Positions 11,200-22,225 of a stretch of DNA of 64,000 nt are shown piece by piece. Numbering within the stretch: position 1 is the stretch's first letter; the number at the start of each line of letters is the position of its first letter. The stretch spans positions 35,039,609-35,103,608 of the forward strand of contig CM075760.1 of NCBI GenBank assembly GCA_037974335.1, written 5' to 3'. The position numbers and the translations under genes were made by a program. Origin of the DNA: Prionace glauca (taxonomy: Eukaryota; Chordata; Chondrichthyes; Carcharhiniformes; Carcharhinidae). The notes under the pieces were generated by a model. It did no database searches. It was not told the DNA's origin and saw only the letters and a program-made list of their open reading frames with translations.

Positions 11200-11620
11200 T
11201 CAATGCAGGCTTGGGTTGTTTTCTCTGGAGCAGAGAAGACTGAGGGATGAGCTGTTTGAGGTGTTCAAGATGATGAGAGGCATGGACAGGGTGGATAAGG
11301 AACAGCTGTTCCTCTTAGTTGAAGGGTCAATCACGAGGGGACGAGGTTCAAGGTGCGGGACAGGAGGTTTATGGGTATGTGGAGAAAATACTTCTTTACC
11401 CAGAGGGCGGTGAGGGTCTGGAATGTGTTTCCTGGGAGGGTGGTGGAGGCAGCTGGCCTCACATCCTTTAAAAAGAACCTGAATGAGCACTCAGCACGCC
11501 ATCACATTCAGGGCTATGGACCAAGTACTGGTAAAGGGAATTCGGGTGTTTCTGATGTGTCAGTGAGGACTTGATGGGTTGAAGAGTCTCTTCTGCTCTG
11601 TGTGATTCTATGATAAAATC
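11200..11620 (+). mobile_element. LINE 3' end
   Basis: Encodes, in two frames, FSLEQRRLRDELFEVFKMMR and YFFTQRAVRVWNVFPG, and ends TTGAAGAGTCTCTTCTGCTC..ATTCTATGAT. It is decayed. Confidence 0.7.
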
Positions 11621-11635
11621 ATCTTAGATTGTAAG

Positions 11636-11945
11636 GGGAAATCTAGCATGGCCAATCCCCCTAACCCACACATCTTTGGATAATAAGCGTCAATTTAGCA
11701 TGGTCAATCCACTTAACCTACACTTCTTTGGACACTAAGGGACAATTTAGCATGGCCAATCCCCCCAACCCACTCTTTGGACACTAAGGGATAACTTAGC
11801 ATGGCCAATCCCCCTAACTCACACATCTTTGGTCACTGACGGGCAGATTAGCATGGCCAATCGATCTAACCTATACATCTTTAGACATTAAAGGATAATT
11901 TAGCATGGCCAATCCACCTAACCTACACATCATGGCCAATTAACC
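11636..11945. repeat. ~53 bp tandem array derived from an internal SINE module, about 6 copies
   Basis: Units have the form AATTTAGCATGGCCAATCC then CCTAACC..ACACATCTTTGGACACTAA. This is the reverse complement of the central SINE module (TTAGTGTCCAAAGATGTG..GGTTAGG..GATTGGCCATGCTAAATT), multiplied in place. A shorter expansion of the same module is inside the SINE at 4880-5312. Confidence 0.85.
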
Positions 11946-12118
11946 TGATGTGGATGTGCCGGCGCTGGACTGGCGTAAACACAGTACAAAGTCTGACAAC
12001 ACCAGGTTTTAGTCCAACCGATTTATTTGATAATATTCTCACAAGCTTTCGAGGGGGCTGCCTCTTCGTCATTCACCTGACGAAGAGGCAGCCCCCTCGA
12101 AAGCTTGTGAGAATATTA
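11946..12118. repeat. Fragment of long-inverted-repeat (foldback) element with a perfect 40 bp hairpin
   Basis: Begins with the element end GATGTGGATGTGCCGGCGCT..CACAGTACAAAGTCTGACAA shared with elements at 26083, 56738 and 63276. It ends in an inverted repeat: arm 12032-12071, 6 nt loop TTCACC, arm 12078-12117, with no mismatch that I can see. It lies 74 bp inside the REC8 intron, measured from the donor at 12191. Confidence 0.8.
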
Positions 12119-12190
12119 GCAATTAACCTGATCCAGCCACTGTGCCACCGTGTCGCCCTGGTGAGCTGCATCCCGTCCCAGATCACTCAC

Positions 12191-12337
12191 GGCCGTGCGA
12201 CAGTGGACGTCAGGTTTCTCGATCAGCTCCATCATCTCCTCCCGCGGGATCTGGATGGTGAGGTCAATGAAGTCCGATCGGCGCCGTCGGCGCTTTGGCT
12301 TCACCGGCGGCAGGTCGGAGATCTCAGGTAAGGTCAG
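12191..12337 (-). CDS. REC8: REC8 exon with the basic RRRRR tract
   Basis: A 147 nt, 49-codon phase 0 exon with acceptor CTCTCCTGCTCCAG and donor GCC|GTGAGTG. It reads LTLPEISDLPPVKPK, five Arg, SDFIDLTIQIPREEMMELIE, and ends PDVHCRTA. Human REC8 has a Pro-rich segment, an Arg tract, LLFWDKETQISPEKFQEQL and AHCWEC at the same place, so the spacing from the Arg tract to His-Cys is similar. RAD21 and RAD21L also have a KRKRK-type tract here, but the Q-I-[PS] and H-C features favour REC8. Confidence 0.85.
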
Positions 12338-12419
12338 CTGGAGCAGGAGAGGCAAAGGAAAGAGAGTCAGGAAGAGCGGGGTGTCCACGGTGACCGGTTC
12401 CTGAGAACGTCTGACCCCG

Positions 12420-12960
12420 CCGGGGGTGGGGGGGGGGTGGTGTGGGGGTAGTGGGGGGGGGCGGCCAAGGAGATCGGAAAGGCAACCTCTCATTTCCCCC
12501 ACCCACACACACACACACACCCTCCCACACATGCACGCAAACACACACACACAAACACACACAGACACACACCCTCACTACCAGACCATCAGCCTGTGCT
12601 CTCTGATACCGCCACAGCTCGTCTCTGCTCTCGTAAACTCTGGGCTTGCGTGTGTATGCACCACGTATTCAGGGTGCTTCTGGGACTCCATGATCTCTGT
12701 GGTCTCGCCCCATGCATCAACCCTTTGGCTCCCCCTGCCCATCAACATGCACAAGAGAATCGGGCTGAGCGGTGAGGCTGCTCATGGTTGAATATCTTTC
12801 TGGCTGGACCGCAGGATGTGCAGGGTAGGTGGATTGGCCGTGCTAAATTGTCCCTTAGTGTCCAAAGATGTGCAGGTTCAGTGCATCACGGGGAAACAGC
12901 AGGGGGGGAGAGGACCCGATGGGCCGAATGGATTCTACTATTCTTTGACTTGCTCAGATG
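12420..12960. other. G-rich tract, (CA)n microsatellite, unrecognised sequence and SINE tail
   Basis: 12420-12470 is poly-G-rich and 12505-12570 is (CA)n. 12580-12800 is not recognised; an undetected REC8 exon could be here but I cannot support one. 12810-12955 is a plus-strand SINE 3' part (GATTGGCCGTGCTAAATTG, GGGCCGAATGGATTCTAC). Confidence 0.6.
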
Positions 12961-13089
12961 AAGGAGGGGCACTTGGGTGAGGTGCAGAGTGAGGGTGATG
13001 AGAGTGGCAGGGCAGAGTGGTGGGGGGAGGGGGTGGGAAGGATGTGCTTGGAAACAGTGTCGGCATCACCAGTGAAGGGGAGCTGCGAT

Positions 13090-15705
13090 GGAGCACGAGG
13101 AATCAAGGGAGGGCAAGGGGGCATTGTGGGTAAGAGATGGTGAGGGGGGATTATGGGTAAGGGATGGTGAAGGGGGATTGTGGGTAAGGGATGGCGAAGG
13201 GGGATTGTGGGTAAGGGATGGCGAGGGGGGATTATGGGTAAGGGATGGCGAGGGGGGATTATGGGTAAGGGATGGCGAAGGGGGATTGTGGGTAAGGGAT
13301 GGCGAAGGGGGATTGTGGGTAAGGGATGGCGAGGGGGGATTATGGGTAAGGGATGGTGAGGGGGGATTATGGGTAAGGGATGGTGAGGGGGGATTATGGG
13401 TAAGGGATGGTGAGGGGGGATTATGGGTAAGGGATGGCGAGGGGGATTGTGGGTAAGAGATGGTGAGTGGGGATTATGGGTAAGGGATGGTGAGGGGGGA
13501 TTATGGGTAAGGGGAGGGTGAGGAAGGGATTGTGGGTAAGGGGATGGCAAGGGGGATTGTGGGGAAGGGATGTCGAGGGGGATTGTAGGCAAGGGATGGT
13601 GAGGGGAGATTGTGGGTAAGGGATGGCAAGAGGGGGGGATTGTGGGAAGGAAAGGTGAGGGGGGATTGTGGGTAAGGGATGGCAAGGGGGGATTGTGGGT
13701 AAGGGATGGCGAAGGGGGATTGTGGGTAAGGGATGGCGAGGGGGGATTATGGGTAAGGGATGGTGAGGGGGGATTATGGGTAAAGGATGGTGAGGGGGGA
13801 TTATGGGTAAGGGATGGCGAGGGGGATTGTGGGTAAGAGATGGTGAGTGGGGATTATGGGTAAGGGATGGTGAGGGGGGATTATGGGTAAGGGGAGGGTG
13901 AGGAAGGGATTGTGGGTAAGGGGATGGCAAGGGGGATTGTGGGGAAGGGATGTCGAGGGGGATTGTAGGCAAGGGATGGTGAGGGGAGATTGTGGGTAAG
14001 GGATGGCAAGAGGGGGGGATTGTGGGAAGGAAAGGTGAGGGGGGGGATTGTGGGTAAGGGATGGCAAGGGGGGATTGTGGGTAAGGGATGGCGAAGGGGG
14101 ATTGTGGGTAAGGGATGGCGAGGGGGGATTGTGGGTAAGGGATGGCGAGGGGGGATTGTGGGTAAGGGATGGCGAGGGGGGATTGTGGGTAAGGGATGGT
14201 GACGGGAGATTGTGGGTAAGGGATGGTGAGGGGAGATTGTGGGTAAGGGATGGCGAGGGGGGATTGTGGGTAAGGGATGGCGAGGGAGGATTGTGGGTAA
14301 GGGATGGTGAGGGGAGATTGTGGGTAAGGGATGGCGAGGGGAGATTGTGGGTAAGGGATGGTGAGGGGGGATTATGGGTAAGGGGTGGGTGAGGAAGGGA
14401 TTGTGGGTAAGGGGATGGCAAGGGGGATTGTGGGGAAGGGATGTCGAGGGGGATTGTAGGCAAGGGATGGTGAGGGGAGATTGTGGGTAAGGGATGGCAA
14501 GAGGGGGGGATTGTGGGAAGGAAAGGTGAGGGGGGGATTGTGGGTAAGGGATGGCAAGGGGGGATTGTGGGTAAGGGATGGCGAAGGGGGATTGTGGGTA
14601 AGGGATGGCGAGGGGGGATTGTGGGTAAGGGATGGCGAGGGGGGATTGTGGGTAAGGGATGGCGAGGGGGGATTGTGGGTAAGGGATGGTGACGGGAGAT
14701 TGTGGGTAAGGGATGGTGAGGGGAGATTGTGGGTAAGGGATGGCGAGGGGGGATTGTGGGTAAGGGATGGCGAGGGAGGATTGTGGGTAAGGGATGGTGA
14801 GGGGAGATTGTGGGTAAGGGATGGCGAGGGGAGATTGTAGGCAAGGGATAGCGAGGGGGGATTGTGGGTAAGGGATGGCGAGGGGGGATTGTGGGTAAGG
14901 GATGGTGAGGGGAGATTGTAGGAAGGGATAGGAGGGGGATTGGGGTAAGGGATGGCGAGGGGAGATTGTAGGCAAGGGATAGCGAGGGGGGATTGTGGGT
15001 AAGGGATGGCGAGGGGGGATTGTGGGTAAGGGATGGCGAGCGGGGATTGTGGGTAAGGGATGGTGACGGGAGATTGTGGGTAAGGGATGGTGAGGGGGGA
15101 TTGTGGGTAAGGGAAAGCGAAGGGGGATTGTGGGTAAGGGATGGCGAGCGGGGATTGTGGGTAAGGGATGGTGAGGGGGGATTGTGGGTAAGGGATGGCG
15201 AGCGGGGATTGTGGGTAAGGGATGGCGAGGGGGGATTGTGGGTAAGGGATGGTGAGGGGAGATTGTGGGTAAGGGATGGTGAGGGGAGATTGTGGGTAAG
15301 GGATGGTGAGGGGAGATTGTGGGTAAGGGATGGTGAGGGGGATTGTGGGTAAGGGATGGCGAGGGGGGATTGTGGGTAAGGGATGGTGAGGGGGGATTGT
15401 GGGTAAGGGAAGGCCAGGGGGATTGTGGGTAAGGGATGGTGAGGGGGATTGTGGGTAAGGGATGGTGAGGGGAGATTGTGGGTAAGGGATGGTGAGGGGG
15501 ATTGTGGGTAAGGGATGGCGAGGGGGGATTGTGGGTAAGGGATGGTGAGGGGGGATTGTGGGTAAGGGAAGGCCAGGGGGATTGTGGGTAAGGGATGGTG
15601 AGGGGGATTGTGGGTAAGAGAAGGCCAGGGGGATTGTGGGTAAGGGATGGTGAGGGGGATTGTGGGTAAGGGAAGGTCAGGGCAGATTGCGAGTAAGGAA
15701 AGGTG
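13090..15705. repeat. ~27 bp G-rich minisatellite, about 2.6 kb, with higher-order duplications
   Basis: Unit GATTGTGGGTAAGGGATGG then CGAGGGGG, with C/T and G/A variants (GATTATGGG, GGTGAGG). A longer stretch containing the variant units GGGGAGGGTGAGGAAGGG..GGGGAAGGGATGTCGAGG..GGCAAGAGGGGGG recurs near 13510-13650, 13880-14040 and 14385-14530, showing block duplications of a few hundred bp. It lies in the REC8 intron between the exons at 15874 and 12337. The G runs could form quadruplexes. The very long Pro/Ser/His open frames on the minus strand come from this period (27 is a multiple of 3). Confidence 0.95.
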
Positions 15706-15873
15706 AATGGAGGGAATGGGACGGGGTGGTGTGGGGGTGGGGTGGGGGAATCTGTTCTGTCTGACCCTTTCATGGTTGCCATTGAATTTTAACCCTGAGT
15801 GATAGCACTCCAACCCCACCATCCGCACCTCCCCCAACCTCCAGCCCACTCTCTTTCTGATGGCCCCACCTAC

Positions 15874-15944
15874 CTCCAGGAGGGGTATGGCCGGTGTGAT
15901 TGGTAATGAAGGCACGGGCGGAATCTCCACCTCCTTCTCCAGTG
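15874..15944 (-). CDS. REC8: REC8 exon, Pro-rich linker (EVEIPPVP)
   Basis: A 71 nt exon. The acceptor (CAATAAACGTAG) sits behind a (CT)n tract and the donor is GGAG|GTAGGTG. It begins with two bases of a split codon, then reads LEKEVEIPPVPSLPITPAIP and LLE, ending in phase 0 and thus matching the 12337 exon. Human REC8 has the similar segment VEEIPPEVP..ERIPVTVLPP upstream of its Arg tract. Only the Pro/Glu pattern is conserved, so this exon is less certain than those further downstream. Confidence 0.62.
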
Positions 15945-15984
15945 CTACGTTTATTGACAAAATGAGAGAGAGAGAGAGAGACAA

Positions 15985-16290
15985 TCAGAATCATAGAGTA
16001 CATACTGTGCAGAAGGAGGTCATTCAGCCCAGCAAGAGTGTACTGACAACAATCCCACCCAGGCCTCGATTCCCGTAACCCAATATGTTTACCCTGCTAA
16101 TCCCCCTGACGCTGATTAATTTAGCACGGCCAATCCACCCTAACCTGCACATCTTTTCACTGTGGGAGGAAACCGGAGCACCCAGAGGAAACCCACACAG
16201 ACACAAGGAGGATGTGCAGACTCTACACAGACAGTGATCCAAGCTGGAAATAAACGCTGTCCATGGCACAATGAGGTACTGGGCTGTGAG
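15985..16290 (-). mobile_element. tRNA-derived SINE (HE1-like), near full length
   Basis: Reverse complement gives a head-to-tail SINE: tRNA-like start near 16280, GGTTTCCTC.GGGTGCTCCG, AGATGTGCAGGTTAGGGTGG, and a tail ending GGGCTGAATGACCTCCTTCT. Confidence 0.75.
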
Positions 16291-16705
16291 AGAGAGTGCA
16301 AATGAAGAGAGAGAGAATGAGAATGAGAGAGTGAGATTGAGAGTGAGACAGTGTGATTGTGTGTGTGCGAGAAATTGTGAGTGTGAGAGATTATGTGAGA
16401 GAGAGTGATTGAGAGGGAGAGCAAGTGAGTGGGACAGAGAGAGAGAAAGCAAATGAGAGAGAGGGCAAGAAGAGAGAGAAAAAGCTACAGAGCGAGAGTG
16501 CGAGGGAGACAGACGGACAGAGAGGCAGAAAGGGATCGAGACAGAGTGTGAGACAGAGAGAGGGAGCATGAGAGTGAGAAAGAAAGAGTGAATGAGAGAA
16601 TGAAAAAGACAGACAAAGAGACAAAAGAGAACAGAGGAAGGGGACAAATGAGAGAGAGAGAGAGCAAGAGAGGCGAAGGGAGAGGAGGAGAGAGATGGGT
16701 CACCA
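16290..16705. repeat. (GA)n-rich microsatellite
   Basis: Plus-strand GAGAGAGA with interspersed GTGAGA, GCAAGAGA. No gene; frames on both strands are compositional. Confidence 0.9.
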
Positions 16706-16721
16706 TATTAGATAAAGTATA

Positions 16722-17215
16722 TTATTAAACTAGAAAGAGGCCAGAAAAGATTTCCTAGGATGTTACTGGGACTTGATGGTTTGAGTTATAAGGTGGATAG
16801 ACTGGGATATTTTTCTCCAGAGCGTAGGAAGCTGAGAGGTGATCTTATAGAGGTCTACAAAGTAATGAGGGGCATGGATCAGCTAGATGGTCAATATCTT
16901 TTCCCAAAGGTAGGGGAGTCTAAAACTAGAGGGCATAAGTTTAAGGTGAGACGGGAGAGATACAAAAAGGCTCCAGAGGGGCAATTCTTTTCACACAGAG
17001 GGTGGTGAGTGTCTGGAACGAGCTGCCAGTCGTAGACAGGAGTACAATTTTGTCTTTTAAAAAGCTTTTTGACAGTTACATGGGTAACATGGGTATAGAG
17101 GGATATGGGCCAAATGCAGGCAATTGGGATTAGTTTAGGGGTTTAAAAAATAAGAGTGTGTGGACAAACTGGGCCGAAGGGCCTGTTTCCATGCTGTAAA
17201 CCTCTATGACTCTAT
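16722..17215 (+). mobile_element. LINE 3' end
   Basis: Carries ERRKLRGDLIEVYKVMRGMD, SKTRGHKFKVR, and the tail GGGCCGAAGGGCCTGTTTCC..TGACTCTATGAC. It is broken by stops. Confidence 0.75.
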
Positions 17216-17274
17216 GACAAAGTGACAGGCAGAGCAAAGGGTGGGTGGGAGGGGTGCAGTGTTGAGGAGGGTGA

Positions 17275-17530
17275 AAGAGGGTTTTGCAGCTTGGGTCACT
17301 GTCTGTGTGGAGTCAGCACGTTCTCCCCATGTCTGCATGGGTTTCCTCTGGACGCTCCGGTTTCCTCCCACAGTCTGAAAGACTGGTGCTGGTTGGGTAC
17401 ATTAGCCTGGCTAAATTCTCCCTTGGTGTACCTGAACAGGTGCCGGATTGTGGCGACACGGGGATTTTCACAGTAACTTCATTGCAGTGTTAATGTCAGC
17501 CTACCCGTGTCAGTAATAAATAAACTTTAA
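17275..17530 (+). mobile_element. tRNA-derived SINE (HE1-like), 5'-truncated
   Basis: GGGTCACTGTCTGTGTGGAG, GGTTTCCTC.GGACGCTCCG, CAGGTGCCGGATTGTGGCGA, CAGTAACTTCATTGCAGTG and an AATAAATAAA end. Confidence 0.8.
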
Positions 17531-17534
17531 ATGT

Positions 17535-18470
17535 TTTGAACGTCTCACACACTTCCTCACATACTCACTCTCTCTTGCACACTCGCTCATTCTCCCTCAC
17601 ACACACACATTCTCACACACACTCTCTCTCTCACGCTCACACACACACACGCTCTCTCTCTCTCTCACACACACACTGTCCCTCGCACACTCGGTCACTC
17701 TCCCTCACACACTCTCACTCTCATACACACATGCACACTCTCTCTCTCACGGTCACACACACATACTCTCTCTCTCTCACACACACTCTCTCTCTCACCC
17801 ACGCACACACACACACACTGTCCCTCGCACACTCAGTCACTCTCCCTTGCACACTCTCACTCTCATACACACATGCACATTCTCTCTCTCACGCTCACAC
17901 ACACACTCTCTCTCACACACAGTCTGTCTCTCACACAGTCTCTCTCTCACACACACTCTCGCTCTCACACACACTCTCTCTCTCACACACGCTCTCTCTC
18001 TCACACTCGCTCTCTCTCACACACACACTCTCTCTCACACACACACACACTCTCTCACACACACACACACTCTCTCTCACACACACACACACTCTCTCTC
18101 ACACACACACTCTCTCTCACACACACACACTCTCTCTCTCACACACACACACTCTCTCTCTCACACACACACACTCTCTCTCACACACACACACTCTCTC
18201 TCACACACACACTCTCTCTCTCACACTCGCTCTCTCTCTCACACTCGCTCTCTCACACTCACTCTCTCTCTCACACTCACTCTCTCTCTCACACTCACTC
18301 TCTCGCTCTCGCACACTCGCTCTCTCGCACTCGCTCTCTCACACTCGCTCTCTCGCACTCGCTCTCTCGCACTCGCTCTCTCGCACTCGCTCTCTCTCAC
18401 ACTCACTCTCTCGCTCTCTCACACTCACTCTCTCACACTCACTCTCTCACACTCACACACAGTGAGCACG
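17535..18470. repeat. (CT)n/(CA)n compound microsatellite
   Basis: Alternating CTCTCTCT and CACACACA blocks, almost 1 kb, running up to the assembly gap. The array probably caused the gap, so its true length is unknown. Confidence 0.95.
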
Positions 18471-18473
18471 TGA

Positions 18474-18573
18474 NNNNNNNNNNNNNNNNNNNNNNNNNNN
18501 NNNNNNNNNNNNNNNNNNNNNNNNNNNNNNNNNNNNNNNNNNNNNNNNNNNNNNNNNNNNNNNNNNNNNNNNN
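18474..18573. other. Assembly gap, 100 N
   Basis: Exactly 100 N, a conventional placeholder for a gap of unknown size. Linkage across it is an assembly claim, not seen in sequence. Confidence 0.99.
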
Positions 18574-20250
18574 TACAGAGAAACAGATAGAGAGTCATTG
18601 CCATGAGACAGAAGTTGATGCCGTTTTAACAAGCCAAGTTAAATTCTTCCAAGAGGAAAACCTTACTTTGCAATCTGTGAAAGATATGAGGGAAGGTGTG
18701 AACTTTAACTTTCATTGACATTTAGTGGTTAACTAACTGAAATATCTGATACTCAGTTTAAGTGAATAATTAGCAACTTACTTATTTAACTAACAGGGAA
18801 CTTTAGTTAAAGAACTAACACCGATTACAGTAAGATTCTACTGGAATGTTTTTCAAATAAACACAAGGTCAATTCTTTGACAACATAAATAACAGAATTG
18901 AGTCCATCTCAAAATATACACAATTAGGTTTTGTGGCTTGGGAAAAATAAAGTGGTGTTCGTCTTTCCTTCTGTTGCCTGAAAAATTATTTCCGATTTGG
19001 TACACTTTGATAGAAAAATTGAGATATTCGAAGCTGGAGAGGGCTGGCCTTTCCCTCTCTAGGCTTTGAGAGGTGGCAGCCTTTCAGTCGAACTGCAGAC
19101 AGGCTGTTGATCATTTGTTTTTATAACTGTGATAACCTATGAATTTTCTTACACCTGGATTGATCTGATCTGGTCATCAACTACAAATTAAAATTTGATA
19201 GTTCCTGGTAGCTGAGTGTCTCTTTTAACCTGATAGGCTGAACTCAAAATTCAAAATCCTGTCAAACCTGTTACCATGGTGATGCTGACGCTTGGTCTTG
19301 GCTACAAATGTTGCAGTCTGTGTACCCTGTCTGCATTTTCATTTTAAACATCCAAGCATTGTCACAAGTACAGCTTGAAAAGGACACAAAACCAGCTTTC
19401 AAAGGGATCACACCTCACAAACTCAGCTTTACAACAGCAGGCGTAGAACAAGAACACCGACAATCACTGTATTCAAATGGAATCCTGTGCATTTTCTTTA
19501 ACCCTCACATGTATCACTCAGATTCAGACACGTTTTTTATTCCACAATTATACCCCTTCAATTAAAGAACTTTTAGTCCAGACCATCAAAAATTATTTCC
19601 ATAGATGAGATTAATTTTTAATTTGACTTCACTGCTAGTAATTTGGAAATTTCCGATATAACTTGTCCACAGGAAGATTCAAAGCGCAGTTGCTGTTTCA
19701 AAATTCAGTTCAGACTTTATAATATTTTCTATGTTTGTTTGTGTGTCTTGTTTTAATGTAAAAACCGAGCCTGGAATATTGGTCACACAGTAAGGTCCCA
19801 CAGACGGCAACATGATATTGGCAGAATGCCCCCTCAGTCCCTTTGGAGAAAGTGTTCATGAACTCCTTCGGTCCTATTTATTCAAGTTTAAGCTTTTTTT
19901 TATATTCAAGGCCTACCAATCTTCTTTGCAGTTAGTTAACTGTTTAAAAGAGGATGGCTATTCTAACAAGGCAGGCAAAGGGCCTAGGCCAGTGTGTGCA
20001 CAGCAAGATCCCACAACAGCTTCATTGTGAACCTATTCAAATGAGATGCAGACCTACCCTGTCCTCATCCTCACAGCTGCAGTGAACCCCTTCACATTGA
20101 ACTCAACAAAAAGCCCAACGCGACTACCAGACTGTGTGTCTGCATTGTCCAAAGTCTGGAGAATTCCCTTCACTTCCCTTGAAAGTACAAACTGTCTCTT
20201 AATATTGAGATAACCTTTGAAAACAAGTTCTGCAGCAAGATCGCACAGGA
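18574..20250. other. AT-rich sequence, nothing recognised
   Basis: No exon, known repeat family of this window or tandem structure seen. Missing N-terminal REC8 exons could be here or in the gap; I found none that I could support. Confidence 0.5.
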
Positions 20251-20254
20251 CGCA

Positions 20255-22225
20255 GTTAGCAGTGTGTCGTCTCTTTTATACCGTTTAATGGAATGTAATC
20301 CTGAATAGTGTGAGCTGATACACTTTGGAAGATGTAATTTGACTAGAAAGTATTGAATTACTGATTGGACTCTAGCGAGATCTATGGCAGAATGTGACCT
20401 TGGCGTATTTAACCTCAGATCTTTGATAGCAGCATTGTATCTGAGTAGGGTGGTAAAAATGACATGTGGAATACTTCCCTTTATGAATCGAAGCTTAGTT
20501 ACAAAAGCAAGGAGTAATGCTGCAGATGGATAGAAGTTCGAGAAAGCTCCAGCAAGAGTATTGTGTGCAGTTCGGGTCGCCACATTATAGAAACGATGTG
20601 TTTACAGTGAAGGGGTTGCAGAGGAGATTCACCAAGATGCTGCTTTGGATGGACGATCTACGTCCCTGAAGGTGTCGGTGCAGGTGCAGAATGTGATGAG
20701 GAAAGCGTATGGTATGTTAGCCTTCATAGGAAGGGGTATAGAATATAAGAGTAGGAGTGTGATGTTGCAGTTGTATAGAACGTTGGTTAGGCCTCACTTA
20801 GAGTACTGCGTCCAGTTCTGGTCACCTTACTACCGAAAGGACGTGGAGGCTCTGGAAAGAGTGCAGAGGAGATTTACCAGGATGCTGCCTGGCATGGAAG
20901 GGCTGTCTTACGAGGAAAGATTGAACGAATTTGGGCTGTTTTCCCTTGAGAGACGTCGGCTGAGGGGGGATCTAATAGAGGTTTATAAGATTATGAAGGG
21001 GATAGATAGAGTAAATGGTGGTAAGCTTTTTCCGCTATTAGAAATGGATAGAACGAGGGGTCACGGGCTTAGGGTGAGGGGGGCTAGGTATAAGACAAAT
21101 ATTAGAGGGCAGTTGTTCACGCAAAGGGTAGTGGGGGTGTGGAATGCACTGCCGAGTAAGGTGGTGGAAGCAGGCACGCTAGGGTTGTTTAAGAGTCACT
21201 TGGACAGCCACATGAGCGGTCTTCATATAGGGAGATATAGCAGGCCTTACTAAACATTGTAGGGTTGGGATTCCGTTTTTGCCTCAGGGATGTTACAGTC
21301 TTTGCCTGTTTAATAATGAATTTTTTGTCTCCACAGGCATTTAAGTCCACCTTGTTGACCAGCAAGGGACATGCATGCGGCAGGTTGTAGTGGGCTGCTC
21401 TTGGATGTTGCTTCGGGAGTTGCCTCTTGCTTCATGTCGTTGGTGTGCTTAAACTGGACCATCTCAAGGGCAACATGACAGCTCAGAGGCTATCTCTGTT
21501 GCTGTGCGGACACATGGATTTGGGCCTGTGTCTGTGGGAGTTTGCGCGTTCTCCCCGTGGTTGCGTGGGTTTCCTCCGGATGCTCCGGTTTCCTCCCACA
21601 TCCCAAAGATGTGATTTTAGGCTGATTGATTGGGTAACAAATTGTCCCTATATTGGACCTCCCTGATCCTCGCACATTAGGCGTAGACTAAAATCATGAA
21701 TAGGCCACTGAGACAATGGGACGGCGGCGCGGGCTCGTTGGGCCGAAGGGCCTGTTTCCCGTGCTGTGTTGTTCTTTGTTCTTTGTTATGAGAAGAGGTG
21801 GCATCGGCTTGGGTTATTAACATTTTAACAGAGAAGAATGAGGGGGCGAACTGATCTGGTGCGCAAGATTATGAGGGACATAAGCATTGAGGATAAGGAG
21901 CAGTGGTTCCCCTTACTGGAAGGGCCAGTCACGAAAGAACATAGGTTCACGGTGAGGACAAGGAGGTTGAGGGATGATGTGATACAATACTTTTTACCCA
22001 GATGGTGGTGATGGTCTGGAATTCGCTGCCTGGGAAGGTGGTAGAGGAGGGATACCTCACATCATTTAACAAGTGTCTGGATGAGCCACATCATTACATT
22101 CAGCGCTATGGGCCAAGTGCTGGCTGATGTGGTTGGGTGTAATTTCAGATATTTCTACTGGTGCAGACTAGTTTGGCCGAATCGACTCTTTGCACTGTAT
22201 GATTCTATTATTCACTCCCTCTCAT
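20255..22225 (+). mobile_element. Old LINE 3' end split by a younger LINE (20649-21787)
   Basis: The outer element (20255-20648 and 21788-22225) is continuous in sense across the insert. On the left it reads GTGCAGTTCGGGTCGCCACA..TGCAGAGGAGATTCACCAAG, and on the right ATGAGAAGAGGTGGCATCGG..ATTCTATTATT. The inner copy has a clean frame from 20645 to 21253 with [50 protein letters not shown] and LFTQRVVGVWNALP. A 3' UTR containing a SINE-like module follows (TCTGTGGGAGTTTGCGCG, TTTCCTCCGGATGCTCCGGT), and it ends TTGTTCTTTGTTCTTTGTTA. It is the youngest 3' end in the window with its relatives at 57390 and 59500. Confidence 0.8.

Larger units (their letters stand above)
2692..15944 (-). other. 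REC8: REC8 meiotic cohesin kleisin gene, central part (six exons seen)
   Basis: REC8 is the meiosis-specific alpha-kleisin that closes the SMC1/SMC3 cohesin ring and is cleaved by separase. I identified it by reading minus-strand exons bounded by AG/GT sites. Translated in order they follow the middle of vertebrate REC8: a P-rich EVEIPPVP segment; a five-Arg tract followed by IDLTIQIPREE (human: RRRRR..LLFWDKETQISPE); a KSPASLFRNPAY segment (human RGPAELFRTPTLS); GGWMAPELCDLWTKG (human SGWLPPELLGLWTHC); RETLEPSV (human REALEPSV). All joins keep frame. The N-terminal SMC3-binding exons and the C-terminal winged-helix exons are not in the window. The 100 bp gap at 18474 lies on the N-terminal side. 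The human comparison is from memory. Confidence 0.85.

Noticed and set aside
12580-12700. Extra REC8 exon (minus strand, after ..GAGACCACAG at about 12700)
   Set aside because: An acceptor-like site exists, but the reading EIMESQKHPEY is not recognisable and the flanking exons already join in phase.
13801-15984. Very long minus-strand open frames (700 and 630 codons) of Pro-Ser-His-Leu repeats
   Set aside because: They follow the 27 bp minisatellite, whose period is a multiple of three; all frames stay open together and no start or splice context supports a protein. Only the REC8 exon at 15944-15874 overlaps one of them.
17536-18718. Plus-strand frames of Ser-His-Thr-Leu repeats running into the gap
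   Set aside because: Pure (CT)/(CA) microsatellite; open in all frames.
18574-20250. Possible retroviral LTR or other element in the AT-rich stretch
   Set aside because: No repeated ends, primer-binding site or coding trace could be recognised.
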